Positions 34,145 to 42,405 of a stretch of DNA of 64,000 nucleotides are shown here, in pieces (positions within the stretch are counted from its first letter, which is position 1; every line of letters starts with the position of its first letter). The stretch is from Hydrogenophaga pseudoflava. GTDB taxonomy: Bacteria; Pseudomonadota; Gammaproteobacteria; Burkholderiales; Burkholderiaceae_C. Below the pieces are notes generated by a model. It worked only from the letters and a program-made list of their open reading frames with translations, did no database searches and was not told the origin of the DNA. The DNA is taken from contig NZ_JAVHJP010000007.1 in the NCBI RefSeq assembly GCF_031020795.1, forward strand, positions 1-64,000, in the 5' to 3' direction. A program made the translations under genes and the position numbers.

Positions 34145-35214
34145 ACGCCCCGTCCACGCCCGCCCACACCCAGCCCCGCCTCACCAGCCTCTCGCACGGC
34201 GGCGGCTGCGGCTGCAAGATCGCCCCCGGCGTGCTCAGCGAAATCCTCAAAGGCACCAGTGCCATGCCCATTCCCAAGGAGCTGCTGGTGGGCATCGAGA
34301 CCGCCGACGACGCGGCCGTCTACCAGCTCAACGACGAGCAGGCGCTGATCGCCACCACCGACTTCTTCATGCCCATCGTCGACGACCCGTTCGACTTCGG
34401 CCGCATCGCCGCCACCAACGCCATCAGCGACGTCTACGCCATGGGCGGCACGCCCATCATGGCGCTGGCCCTGGTGGGCATGCCGATCAGCGTGCTCAGC
34501 ACCGAGACCATCGGCAAGATCCTCGAAGGCGGCCGCGCCGTCTGCAGCGCCGCCGGCATCCCGATTGCGGGCGGCCACACCATCGATTCGGTCGAGCCCA
34601 TCTACGGCCTGGTGGCGCTTGGCCTGGTGCACCCGAAGCGCGTCAAGCGCAATGCGGACGCGAAGGTGGGCGACCGCCTGGTGCTGGGCAAGCCGCTGGG
34701 GGTGGGCGTGCTGTCGGCCGCGCTGAAGAAAGACGCGCTCAGCGCCGACGGTTACGCGCAGATGATCGCGAACACGACGAAGCTCAACACCCCCGGACCG
34801 GACCTCGCGGCCATCGACGGCGTGCACGCGCTCACGGACGTGACCGGCTTCGGTCTGGCCGGCCACGCGCTGGAAATGGCGCGCGGTTCGGACACCACGG
34901 TGAGGCTCGACATGGCCTGCGTGCCCTTGATCGGCGGGGTGCGCGAGCTGGCCGCGCAGGGCCTGGTGACGGGCGCCAGCGGCCGCAACTGGGCCGCCTA
35001 CGGTGGCGAGGTGCGGCTGGGCGACGGCCTGCAGCCGGTGGACCAGGCCCTGCTGACCGACCCGCAGACCAGCGGCGGCCTGCTGGTGGCCTGTTCGGCC
35101 GACGCGGTGGACCAGGTGCTGGCGGTGTTCCGCCGCCACGGCTTCGAGGCCGCGGCCGAGGTGGGCGAGATCGTGCCGGCGCAGGCCGGTGGTGTGCGGC
35201 TGCAGGTGGCCTGA
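34141..35214 (+). CDS. selD: Selenide, water dikinase (selenophosphate synthetase)
   Basis: A 357-residue enzyme that makes selenophosphate from selenide and ATP. The glycine-rich loop GGGCGCKIAPG carries the catalytic Cys/Lys pair. The reactive position is cysteine, not selenocysteine, and there is no in-frame TGA. Asp in TADDAAVY and in TTDFFMPIVDDPFDFGRIAA bind metal, and GGHTIDS is conserved. Placement after senB makes it the sen-cluster selenophosphate source (called SenC in some sen clusters). It could also serve selenoproteins, but selA and selB are not in the window. Confidence 0.95.
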   Translation: MNAPSTPAHTQPRLTSLSHGGGCGCKIAPGVLSEILKGTSAMPIPKELLVGIETADDAAVYQLNDEQALIATTDFFMPIVDDPFDFGRIAATNAISDVYAMGGTPIMALALVGMPISVLSTETIGKILEGGRAVCSAAGIPIAGGHTIDSVEPIYGLVALGLVHPKRVKRNADAKVGDRLVLGKPLGVGVLSAALKKDALSADGYAQMIANTTKLNTPGPDLAAIDGVHALTDVTGFGLAGHALEMARGSDTTVRLDMACVPLIGGVRELAAQGLVTGASGRNWAAYGGEVRLGDGLQPVDQALLTDPQTSGGLLVACSADAVDQVLAVFRRHGFEAAAEVGEIVPAQAGGVRLQVA

Positions 35215-35241
35215 GCGACCTGCACAGCCGAGGCGTGAACA

Positions 35242-35625
35242 ATGGGACCGGCCTTCGCTGACCACGCCGCCTACCTCGCGGCCTTGCCGGAGGACGTGCA
35301 GCCGGTGCTGCGCGAGATCCTGGCGCGCGTGCAGGCACTGATTCCCGGCGCGCGGCCCTGCATCAGTTACCGGATGCCGGCCTTTCGCGCCGGACCGGGC
35401 CAGGGCCGGGTGTTTTTCTATGCGGCGGCTTTCAAGCGCCACGTCGGCGTCTACCCACCGGTCGCCGACGACGCGGCACTGGTGGCCGAGCTCGCGCCCT
35501 GGCGCAATGAGAAGGGCAACCTAGCGTTTCCGCTGAACCGGCCCATGCCGCTGAACCTGATCGACCGAGTGGCCCTCGCGCTGCATGCCCAGTACGTTTC
35601 TGTTCCCTCGGAAGGACCATCATGA
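35242..35625 (+). CDS. DUF1801 (YdhG-like) protein
   Basis: A 127-residue protein of the YdhG/DUF1801 fold. LPEDVQPVLREILARVQALIPGARPCISYRMPAF and FFYAAAFKRHVGVYP are the characteristic segments. The function of the family is not known. It begins 27 bases after selD and overlaps the next gene by four bases, so it may be part of the same transcript. No link with selenium is evident from the protein itself. Confidence 0.8.
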   Translation: MGPAFADHAAYLAALPEDVQPVLREILARVQALIPGARPCISYRMPAFRAGPGQGRVFFYAAAFKRHVGVYPPVADDAALVAELAPWRNEKGNLAFPLNRPMPLNLIDRVALALHAQYVSVPSEGPS

Positions 35626-36029
35626 GTCGCCGAAATCTCAAGACCGCCAGCACCCTCGGGCGCAAGACCATCGAAACCGCCTGGGTGGTGCCGCAGGTGA
35701 TGGCCCACCGCATCCACCGCATGGCCGCGGCCGGTGCCCGGCCGTCCCGCCGCGACCAGAAAGAGTTCGCCGGCATGGTGGCCGAGAAGCAGCAGGCCTT
35801 TGTGCTCTCGTGGATGGCCATGACGACCGAGTCGCTGCGCCTGCAGCAGCAGATCTGGTCCTCGCTGTGGACGGTCGGTCTCGCGCCCTGGCCGCGCAAG
35901 CAGGCGGCGTCGCTGACGGCGACCCGGCGCATGCAGTCGGTGGCGGTTGCCATCGCCGAAAAAGGCCTGGCCCCGGTGCACCGCAAGGCGGTGTCCAACG
36001 CGAAGCGGCTGTCGAAGGTGCGTCTGTGA
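35622..36029 (+). CDS. Small helical protein, possibly PHA-granule phasin-like
   Basis: A 135-residue basic, mainly alpha-helical protein with no signal peptide. WVVPQVMAHRIHRMA, SRRDQKEFAGMVAEKQQAF and LSWMAMTTESL recall small polyhydroxyalkanoate granule-associated proteins of Comamonadaceae. That resemblance is from memory and weak. GGAAGGA lies just before the ATG. It overlaps genes on both sides (ATGA and GTGA). Confidence 0.6.
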   Translation: MSRRNLKTASTLGRKTIETAWVVPQVMAHRIHRMAAAGARPSRRDQKEFAGMVAEKQQAFVLSWMAMTTESLRLQQQIWSSLWTVGLAPWPRKQAASLTATRRMQSVAVAIAEKGLAPVHRKAVSNAKRLSKVRL

Positions 36030-36721
36030 CGGCGCCCCGCGTCCTGGTTTTCGACATCTTCGGCACCGTCGTCGACTGGCACGGCTCCATCGTGCGTGAG
36101 GTGCAGCAACGCTTTCCGCAGGTGGACGCCGACGCCTTCGCACTCGCCTGGCGTGCGGGCTACCAGCCGGCGATGGAAGCGGTGCGCTCGGGCGGGCGCG
36201 GCTTCGTGAGGCTCGATGTGCTGCACCGCGAGATCCTCGACCGCCTGCTGCCGCGCTTCGGCCTCGAAGCGCTGGGCGAGGCCGAACGTGCCAACCTCAA
36301 CCGCGTCTGGCACCGGCTCGCGGCCTGGCCCGACAGCGTGGCCGGACTCACGCGGCTCAAGTCGCGCTTCACCATCTGCAGCCTCTCGAACGGCAACCTG
36401 GGCCTGCTGACCGACATGGCCAAGGCGGCCGGTCTGCCGTGGGACTGCGTGCTCAGCGCCGAGGTGTTCCGCGCCTACAAGCCCGACCCGCGCGTCTACC
36501 TTGGCGCGGCCGGGGTGTTCGAGGCCGACCCCTGCGAAGTGATGATGGTCGCGGCCCACCACGACGACCTGGCCGCCGCCCGCGCCTGCGGCATGCAGAC
36601 CGCGTACATCGAACGCCCGCTGGAGTTCGGCGCGGCCCATCCCAAGGACGTGTCGGCCCAACCGGGCAACACCTGGCACGCGAAGAACCTGCTGCACCTG
36701 GCCGACCAGCTGGCTTGCTGA
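36026..36721 (+). CDS. HAD-superfamily haloacid dehalogenase type II
   Basis: A 231-residue hydrolase. Motif I is FDIFGTVVDW with the nucleophile Asp (about 9), motif II is SLSNGN, motif III is FRAYKPDPRVY, and motif IV is MVAAHHDDLAAA. This is the layout of L-2-haloacid dehalogenases and related phosphatases. It starts at GTG 36026, overlapping the previous stop codon (GTGA), with GAAGGTG upstream. The substrate cannot be told from sequence. Confidence 0.83.
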   Translation: MTAPRVLVFDIFGTVVDWHGSIVREVQQRFPQVDADAFALAWRAGYQPAMEAVRSGGRGFVRLDVLHREILDRLLPRFGLEALGEAERANLNRVWHRLAAWPDSVAGLTRLKSRFTICSLSNGNLGLLTDMAKAAGLPWDCVLSAEVFRAYKPDPRVYLGAAGVFEADPCEVMMVAAHHDDLAAARACGMQTAYIERPLEFGAAHPKDVSAQPGNTWHAKNLLHLADQLAC

Positions 36722-36737
36722 GCGACCCCCGCTCCGT

Positions 36738-37064
36738 TCAGTACGGCGACAGCGACGCCTTGATCTGCCGGATGGTGGAGACGTCGCCCAGGAACACCTG
36801 GATCACGTCCTTCTCGGCCGGCGTCAGGTCCTTGCTCTCCAGCAGCTTCGTCTTTTTCACGATCAGCTCCAGCGCCTCGGCCAGGTGGCCGATCTGCCGG
36901 CCGTAGCTGCCCACCCGTTCCAGCGCCGCCTGTTCCACGGCGGGGTTGGACGAGGTGCCGAGGTTGACGTTGAACAGGTGGAACTGCCAGTTCGGCAGGA
37001 TGGGTTGGGTGAGCGCGCTGGGCGCCATTTGCCAGGTGAGGGGAACGGTGACTTGCTGCGGCAT
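36738..37064 (-). CDS. Hypothetical protein
   Basis: A 108-residue soluble protein without a recognised domain. The N-terminal half is Pro/Trp/Asn-rich (TQPILPNWQFHLFNVNLG); the C-terminal half is helical and charged (HLAEALELIVKKTKLLESKDL). The ATG at 37064 has GGAG nine bases upstream; ATGs at 37076 and 37091 would extend it slightly. It converges on the HAD gene. It is probably the last gene of the minus-strand operon that begins near 42311, although a 97-base gap separates it. Confidence 0.6.
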   Translation of the reverse strand: MPQQVTVPLTWQMAPSALTQPILPNWQFHLFNVNLGTSSNPAVEQAALERVGSYGRQIGHLAEALELIVKKTKLLESKDLTPAEKDVIQVFLGDVSTIRQIKASLSPY

Positions 37065-37161
37065 GGTGCGCTCCATTGGACGGGACGACATGGTGCAAGC
37101 AGAAACGGTGCCTCGGCCGTTGCCCGTGTCCCCCGCACGGAGGATGCGGGGTGAACCGGTG

Positions 37162-37554
37162 TCAGGCGCCGACCGGCGTGCACAACTCCACCAGAAGACC
37201 GTCCGGGCAGCGCACATAGGACACCACCTGGCCCCAGGGCTTCTGCGACGGCGGCGCCATCTCGCGCGCGCCGGCCGCCACCGCCCGGGCGTGCGCGGCC
37301 GGCACATCGTCCGTGACCAGCGCAATCTCGAAACCCAGCGGCTGGGCCGAGCTGTCGGCATGCACGTGGCCGCCGGCGAAGTTCATGTCACCGAGTTCGT
37401 GGGCGGCGAACGACAGCGTGGTCTCTCCGGTGTCCAGCTCGCCATAGGTGCCGCTCTCGTGCAGGAAGCGGCGCTTGAAACCGAACGCCTGCTCGAAGAA
37501 GGTCAGCGAGGCGGCGACGTCCGGGACGTAGGTGATGGTGTAGCCGAGTTTCAT
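37162..37554 (-). CDS. VOC-family (glyoxalase-like) protein
   Basis: A 130-residue vicinal-oxygen-chelate protein. MKLGYTITYVPDVAASLTFFEQAFGF opens the first beta-alpha-beta module, and VSYVRCPDGLLVELCTPV, with its metal-ligand glutamate, closes the second. The family includes glyoxalases, dioxygenases and resistance proteins; the substrate is unknown. It starts seven bases after the stop codon of the SelD-partner flavoprotein gene, so the two are probably co-translated. Confidence 0.83.
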   Translation of the reverse strand: MKLGYTITYVPDVAASLTFFEQAFGFKRRFLHESGTYGELDTGETTLSFAAHELGDMNFAGGHVHADSSAQPLGFEIALVTDDVPAAHARAVAAGAREMAPPSQKPWGQVVSYVRCPDGLLVELCTPVGA

Positions 37555-37561
37555 GGCGTGC

Positions 37562-38758
37562 TCATGCGGTGGGCTGAAGGTACTTCGCCATGAAGGCGCG
37601 GTCAATGTGGTCTTTCCAGCGCCAGATCCAGCCGCCTTCGGCGTGCAGCGGCCCCCAGCTGGCGATGGCGTGGCCGGCGCCACAGGAGATCAGGTTCAGC
37701 GTGTGGGCAGGCGGGTGGTGCGGCTTGAATGGCCGACCTTCGTGGGCCGCGAGCAGGTTCTCGGCCAAGGGCGGACCGGCGCGCACCGCGTAGACGCCGT
37801 TGCGGGGGTGCGGCCGGTCGGCGCGGGCACACACGTCGCCTGCGGCGAACACCTCGGGGTGGCTGGTGCTCTGCTGGAACTCATTGACCAGCACATGCCC
37901 CGATTCGCTCAGGGCCAGGCCGCTGCCTTGCAGCCAGGCGGGCGCGTGGGCACCGATGGCGAGCATGGGCACGTCGCAGGCCAGTTCGCTGCCGCTGCCC
38001 AGCTTCACCACGCCCGGCGCCAGCCCGACGCAGGTGTCGCGCAGCACGGTGATGTCCAGCCGCCTGAGCCGACGCAGCACACGCGCCTGCAGGCCGGTGG
38101 GGTAGCTGGCGGCTGGCTCCACGCCGCCGGTGATGAGGGTGAAGCGGGCACCAGGCGCCCCGCGGGTGCGCAGGCACTGCTCGGCCGCAAACAGCAGTTC
38201 CAGCCCGGCCGCGCCGGCGCCGATCACGGCCACCGACAGCGCCCGCGCCTGCGCCTGTTCCAGCACCTGGGGCCAGAGCGAGGCAAAGACCTCGATGGGC
38301 CGCACGATCAGCGCGTTGGCCGCCGCACCGGGCATCTCGTTCTCCAGCCGCGGGCGGTCGATCACCGGGCCGGTGTCGATGGAGAGCAGGTGGTAGGGCA
38401 GGTCGGGCGGCAGGATCTCGTCCTGCGAACGGCTCTGGCCGGCCGGGCTCAGGCGCACCCGCCTGCCGGTGGCATCGATGCCGCTGCAGCGCGCGCGCAC
38501 CCACTTGGCGCCCGCGGCCCGCAGCAGCGGCTCCAGCGGTATCTGGCAGTCGGACTCGCTGTATCGGCCCGCCACCAGGCCCGGCACCATGCCGCTGTAG
38601 GTCTGGTGGGGGTAGGGCGTGACGACCGTGATGTCCAGATCGGCCGGCCGCTGCTGCGCCAGCCGCGACAGCACATGGACATGGGCGTGCCCGGCGCCGA
38701 GCAGCAGCAGCTTCTTGATTCCGTGGTGCATGGGCCCCGATGTTACGGGGTGTGACAT
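37562..38758 (-). CDS. FAD/NAD-dependent oxidoreductase of the type fused N-terminally to SelD
   Basis: A 398-residue NDH-2-like flavoprotein. The N-terminal FAD motif reads LLLLGAGHAHVHVLSRLA, then VTPYPHQTYSGMVPGLVAGRY. A second Rossmann motif is VAVIGAGAAGLELLFA, and VFAAGDVCA binds FAD near the C-terminus. In several bacteria a protein of this type is the N-terminal half of a fusion with SelD; here it is free, about 2.3 kb from selD. The start at 38758 overlaps the DUF3047 stop (TGATG). ATG 38731, closer to the conserved domain, is the alternative. The reaction is unknown; a role in selenium reduction is inference. Confidence 0.83.
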   Translation of the reverse strand: MSHPVTSGPMHHGIKKLLLLGAGHAHVHVLSRLAQQRPADLDITVVTPYPHQTYSGMVPGLVAGRYSESDCQIPLEPLLRAAGAKWVRARCSGIDATGRRVRLSPAGQSRSQDEILPPDLPYHLLSIDTGPVIDRPRLENEMPGAAANALIVRPIEVFASLWPQVLEQAQARALSVAVIGAGAAGLELLFAAEQCLRTRGAPGARFTLITGGVEPAASYPTGLQARVLRRLRRLDITVLRDTCVGLAPGVVKLGSGSELACDVPMLAIGAHAPAWLQGSGLALSESGHVLVNEFQQSTSHPEVFAAGDVCARADRPHPRNGVYAVRAGPPLAENLLAAHEGRPFKPHHPPAHTLNLISCGAGHAIASWGPLHAEGGWIWRWKDHIDRAFMAKYLQPTA

Positions 38759-39528
38759 CAGGGGCCGGAGGCGGTCCAGCGCAGGTCGGCCACCCAGCCG
38801 CTGCTGCGGCTGGCGGTGTTGTCGCTGTCGGCGCCGATCAGCACCGTGGCGACCATGGGCAGCTCGCCGCGCGGCGACTGCGCACCCTGTGGCAGTTCGT
38901 CGCCGAAGAGGGTGATGAAGTCCTGCGCGAGATCCCGGCTCTCCGTGACCCACTGGCCTGTTGGTGTTTCATCGCCACGCAGGCTGATGTAGCGCACGCG
39001 CCGGGAGTAGGGGTTGGCGCCCTGCAGGCCGGCGGCGTGGCCGGTGTCCCACACGTAGCAGACCGTGGCCGCGGGCAGCGCTTCGCCGCTGACACTGCGC
39101 GCGATGCGCAGCACCGTGCGTTCGACAAAAGGCACGCGCTCCAGCGGGTGATCGAACATGGCGCAGACCTTGAGAGCGGCGTCGTCGCCCGCCTTGGTCG
39201 TCAGGTCCGGCTTGGCCTGCCCGCCGGAGAGCGGCTGGTCCAGCCGCCAGCGCCACTGCAGGCGTGCGGGCGGCGCGTCCTTCAGGTCGTGCACCAGGGT
39301 GCCGTAGGACGACGCGGTGACGACCTTCACCCCGGCCTGGCCCTCGACCTGGCCGGCCTCGATGAGCGTGGGCGGGATCTGGGCCTTCTGCTTCGGGAAG
39401 CCGACGTAGCGCCAGCCGGGGTGCAGTGCGCCGTTGGCCTGGGTCAGCGGCGGCAGGGTCTGCGCCTGCGCACCCGCCAGCGCGCCCGTCAGTGCCGTGA
39501 TGTGCAAGGCCGTGGTCCAGGCGTTCAT
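38758..39528 (-). CDS. DUF3047 exported protein
   Basis: A 256-residue protein with a signal peptide ending at about AQA-Q (23). GWRYVGFPKQKAQIPPTL, LQWRWRLDQPL and DAALKVCAMFDHPL are typical of the DUF3047 family, a beta-rich periplasmic domain of unknown role. Both ends overlap neighbours: ATGA with the VTT-reductase fusion upstream, TGATG with the flavoprotein downstream. Confidence 0.82.
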   Translation of the reverse strand: MNAWTTALHITALTGALAGAQAQTLPPLTQANGALHPGWRYVGFPKQKAQIPPTLIEAGQVEGQAGVKVVTASSYGTLVHDLKDAPPARLQWRWRLDQPLSGGQAKPDLTTKAGDDAALKVCAMFDHPLERVPFVERTVLRIARSVSGEALPAATVCYVWDTGHAAGLQGANPYSRRVRYISLRGDETPTGQWVTESRDLAQDFITLFGDELPQGAQSPRGELPMVATVLIGADSDNTASRSSGWVADLRWTASGP

Positions 39529-41687
39529 GTGCGCTTCCAGTCGTGGTACTTCTGGACCCAGGCCAGCAGCCGGTGCGGCTGGTGGGCCCGCTTCCATTCG
39601 CCGGCCGCGTACTTGTTGGCCTCGGCCAGCGTGGGGTAGGTGTGGATGGTGCCCAGGAGCTTGTTCAGGCCCAGGCCGTGCTTCATGGCCAGCACGTATT
39701 CGGCCAGCAGGTCGCCCGCCTGCGTGCCGACGATGGTCACGCCCAGGATGCGGTCCTTGCCCGGCACGGTCAGCACCTTGACGAAGCCGTGGGCCTCGCT
39801 GTCCGCGATGGCGCGGTCGAGGTCGTCGATGCCGTAGGTCGTGACCTCGTAGGGGATGTTCTTCTCTTTCGCTTCCTGCTCGTTCAGGCCAACGCGCGCC
39901 ACCTCGGGGGCGATGAAGGTGGCCCAGGGGATGACCGAGTAGTCGGCCTTGAACTTCTTGAAATCGCCGAACAGCGCGTTCACCGCCGCGTACCAGGCCT
40001 GGTGCGCGGCCACATGGGTGAACTGGAACGGCCCGGCGACGTCGCCCGCGGCGTAGATGTTGGGGTAGATGGTCTGCAGGTACTCGTTGGTCTCGACGGT
40101 CTTGCTGGTCGGGATGCCCAGTTCCTCCAGCCCGTAGCCGGTGAGCCGCGCCACGCGGCCGACGGCGCACAGCAGCTGGTCGAAGGCGATGCGCTGCTCG
40201 GTGCCGCCATGCGCCACCACCAGCGTCTTTTCGCCGTTCACGGCCTCGCAGCGCAGCGCCTTGTGGCCCGTCAGCACGGTTACGCCGTCGGCTTCGAGCG
40301 CCGCCTTCGCGAGCGCGGACACCTCCTCGTCCTCTCGGACCATGAGGCGCGGCGCCATCTCCACCTGCGTCACCTGTGCACCCAGCCGCGCAAAGGCCTG
40401 CGCCAGTTCGCAGCCGATGGGCCCGCCGCCCAGCACCACCAGGCGCTTCGGGACCTCGTCGAGCTGGGCAAATTCGTCCCACAGCGTGTCGCTGGTGACA
40501 TAGCCCACGTCGTCCAGGCCGGGCAGCGGCGGCACGAAGGGGCGCGCGCCGGCGGCGATGACGATGCTGCGCGCGGTCAGGCGCTGCGTCCCGCCACTGT
40601 TGAGCGCGATCTCCACGGTCCACGGGTTCACCAGCTTCGCGTGGCCCTGCAGCACCTCCACGCCCAGGCCGGTGTAGCGCTCCACGCTGTCGTGCGGAGC
40701 GATGGCCTGTATGACGTCATGGATGCGCTGCATCACCGCCTTGAAGCTGAACGCGGGCGTGGCGTCGGTGAGGCCGTAGTGCGAGGCATGGCGCATCTGG
40801 TGCGCCAGCTTGGCGCTCCTGATCAGCGCCTTGCTCGGCACGCAGCCGTAGTTCAGGCAGTCGCCGCCCATCTTGTGCGCCTCGATCAGCGTCACCTTGG
40901 CCTTCACCGCAGCGGCGATGTAGGCCGAGACCAGGCCACCTGCACCCGCGCCGATCACGATCAGGTTGCGGTCGAACGTCGTCGGACGCACGCTGGCCCA
41001 CTTCGCATACACCTTGCGCTGCTGCACCGCTTCGACCACCTTGCGCGCGATCAGCGGGAACAGGCCCAGCAGCACGAAGCTGCCCAGCAGGCCGGGGCTG
41101 ACGATGCCCTGCAGCGATTCCAGCTGGCCCAGCTGCGTGCCCGCGTTCACGTACACGGCGGTGCCGGCCAGCATGCCCAGTTGGCTGACCCAGTAGAAGG
41201 TCCAGGCCTTCATCGTCGTGAGGCCCATCAGCAGGTTGATGACGAAGAAGGGCACCACCGGGATCAGGCGCAGCGTGAACAGGTAGAAGGCACCGTCCTT
41301 CTCGATGCCCTTGTCCACCTCGGCCAGGCGCTGGCCGAAGCGGCGCTGCACGCTCTCGCGCAGCAGAAAGCGCGCAGTGAGAAAGGCCAGCGTGGCGCCG
41401 ATGCTGGAAGCGAACGACACCAGCAGCAGACCCCAACCCAGGCCGAAGATGGCGCCGCCGGCCAGCGTGACGATGGTGGCGCCGGGCAGCGAGAGCGCGG
41501 TGACCGCCACGTAGACGAGGAAGTAGCCGGCGGCCAGGGCCAGCGGTTGCTGCTCGCGCAGCGCCGCGAAACGGGCCTGGCTCTCCTTGAGGAAGTCGAG
41601 GCTGAAGAAGCGGCCGAGGTCGAAGGCGAAGAAGGCGGCGATGCCGATCAGCACGGCCACCAGAAGCAGGAGTTTGCGCAGGTTCAT
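39525..41687 (-). CDS. VTT (TVP38/TMEM64) membrane domain fused to a flavin disulfide reductase
   Basis: A 720-residue fusion. Residues 1-225 form a DedA-superfamily membrane domain with the loop FTLRLIPVVPFFVINLLMG. Residues 240-720 form a dihydrolipoamide/mercuric-reductase-like enzyme: FAD motif VIGAGAGGLVSAY, redox disulfide Cys277-Cys282 in GGDCLNYGCVPSKAL, NAD motif VVLGGGPIGCELAQAF, and AAGDVAGPFQFTHVAAHQAW. No paired C-terminal cysteines of mercuric reductases are seen. It may couple membrane transport of a substrate to its reduction. Confidence 0.88.
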   Translation of the reverse strand: MNLRKLLLLVAVLIGIAAFFAFDLGRFFSLDFLKESQARFAALREQQPLALAAGYFLVYVAVTALSLPGATIVTLAGGAIFGLGWGLLLVSFASSIGATLAFLTARFLLRESVQRRFGQRLAEVDKGIEKDGAFYLFTLRLIPVVPFFVINLLMGLTTMKAWTFYWVSQLGMLAGTAVYVNAGTQLGQLESLQGIVSPGLLGSFVLLGLFPLIARKVVEAVQQRKVYAKWASVRPTTFDRNLIVIGAGAGGLVSAYIAAAVKAKVTLIEAHKMGGDCLNYGCVPSKALIRSAKLAHQMRHASHYGLTDATPAFSFKAVMQRIHDVIQAIAPHDSVERYTGLGVEVLQGHAKLVNPWTVEIALNSGGTQRLTARSIVIAAGARPFVPPLPGLDDVGYVTSDTLWDEFAQLDEVPKRLVVLGGGPIGCELAQAFARLGAQVTQVEMAPRLMVREDEEVSALAKAALEADGVTVLTGHKALRCEAVNGEKTLVVAHGGTEQRIAFDQLLCAVGRVARLTGYGLEELGIPTSKTVETNEYLQTIYPNIYAAGDVAGPFQFTHVAAHQAWYAAVNALFGDFKKFKADYSVIPWATFIAPEVARVGLNEQEAKEKNIPYEVTTYGIDDLDRAIADSEAHGFVKVLTVPGKDRILGVTIVGTQAGDLLAEYVLAMKHGLGLNKLLGTIHTYPTLAEANKYAAGEWKRAHQPHRLLAWVQKYHDWKRT

Positions 41688-41696
41688 GGCTGGTCC

Positions 41697-42311
41697 TCAG
41701 GCGCCGTCGCGCAGCCGCTGCCAGCCCCAGCCGATGCGCAGCGCCGCGGTGAGGGCGCACAGCGCGGCGAAGCCGCAGGCAAGGGCGGGAAACGCCGCTG
41801 GCCAGAGGCACATGGCGGCGAAGGCCGCGATGGTCTCGGTCGCTTCGGTCAGGCCACCGAGAAAGTAGAGGCTCTTGCCCGGCAGAGCGGTGTCGGTGAG
41901 GCCGCGCTTCTCCGCAAGTGCGGCGAAGGCCAGGAAGCTGCTGCCGGTGCCGATGAAGCTGGCCAGCAGCACGGCGGCGGGCAGTGCGTTGGCCGCGGGG
42001 TCTGCGAAGGCAAAGCCCAGCGGGATCGCGGCGTAGAACAGGAAGTCCAGCGTGATGTCCAGGAAGCCGCCGCGGTCGGTGGGCGCCGAGGCGCGCGCCA
42101 CCGCACCGTCCAGCCCGTCGAGCAGGCGCGAGAGCAGCAGCAGCGCCAGCCCCGCCACGAACTGCCGCCCACCGATGGCCAGCGCAGCCGCCATGCCCGT
42201 GACAAAGCCGGCCAGCGTGACCGCGTCGGCGCCCACGCCCAGACGCACCAGCACCGCGCCCGCGCGCCCCAGGGCCGGTCGCAGGGCCTGCTGGAGGGCC
42301 TTATCCAGCAT
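41697..42311 (-). CDS. CDP-alcohol phosphatidyltransferase-family membrane protein
   Basis: A 204-residue membrane enzyme. The family signature D-G-x2-A-R-x8-G-x3-D-x3-D is complete (DGLDGAVARASAPTDRGGFLDITLD, given in two parts: DGLDGAVAR and GGFLDITLD). Several transmembrane helices follow. Such enzymes join a CDP-activated lipid to an alcohol. The alcohol substrate cannot be read from sequence. It lies nine bases before the VTT-reductase fusion and heads that operon. Confidence 0.82.
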   Translation of the reverse strand: MLDKALQQALRPALGRAGAVLVRLGVGADAVTLAGFVTGMAAALAIGGRQFVAGLALLLLSRLLDGLDGAVARASAPTDRGGFLDITLDFLFYAAIPLGFAFADPAANALPAAVLLASFIGTGSSFLAFAALAEKRGLTDTALPGKSLYFLGGLTEATETIAAFAAMCLWPAAFPALACGFAALCALTAALRIGWGWQRLRDGA

Positions 42312-42405
42312 GGTGGCCTGATGGGGTGGAGAAGGGGGGCGCGGACAGGTCTGCCAAGCGGGGCTCCAGGCGGCGGGGACGTTCGGTGGGGTCCCCTGCG
42401 CGAGC

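Noticed and set aside
34141-35214. Selenocysteine codon in selD.
   Set aside because: The active-site position reads TGC (GGGCGCK) and no in-frame TGA occurs before the stop codon, so it is a cysteine form.
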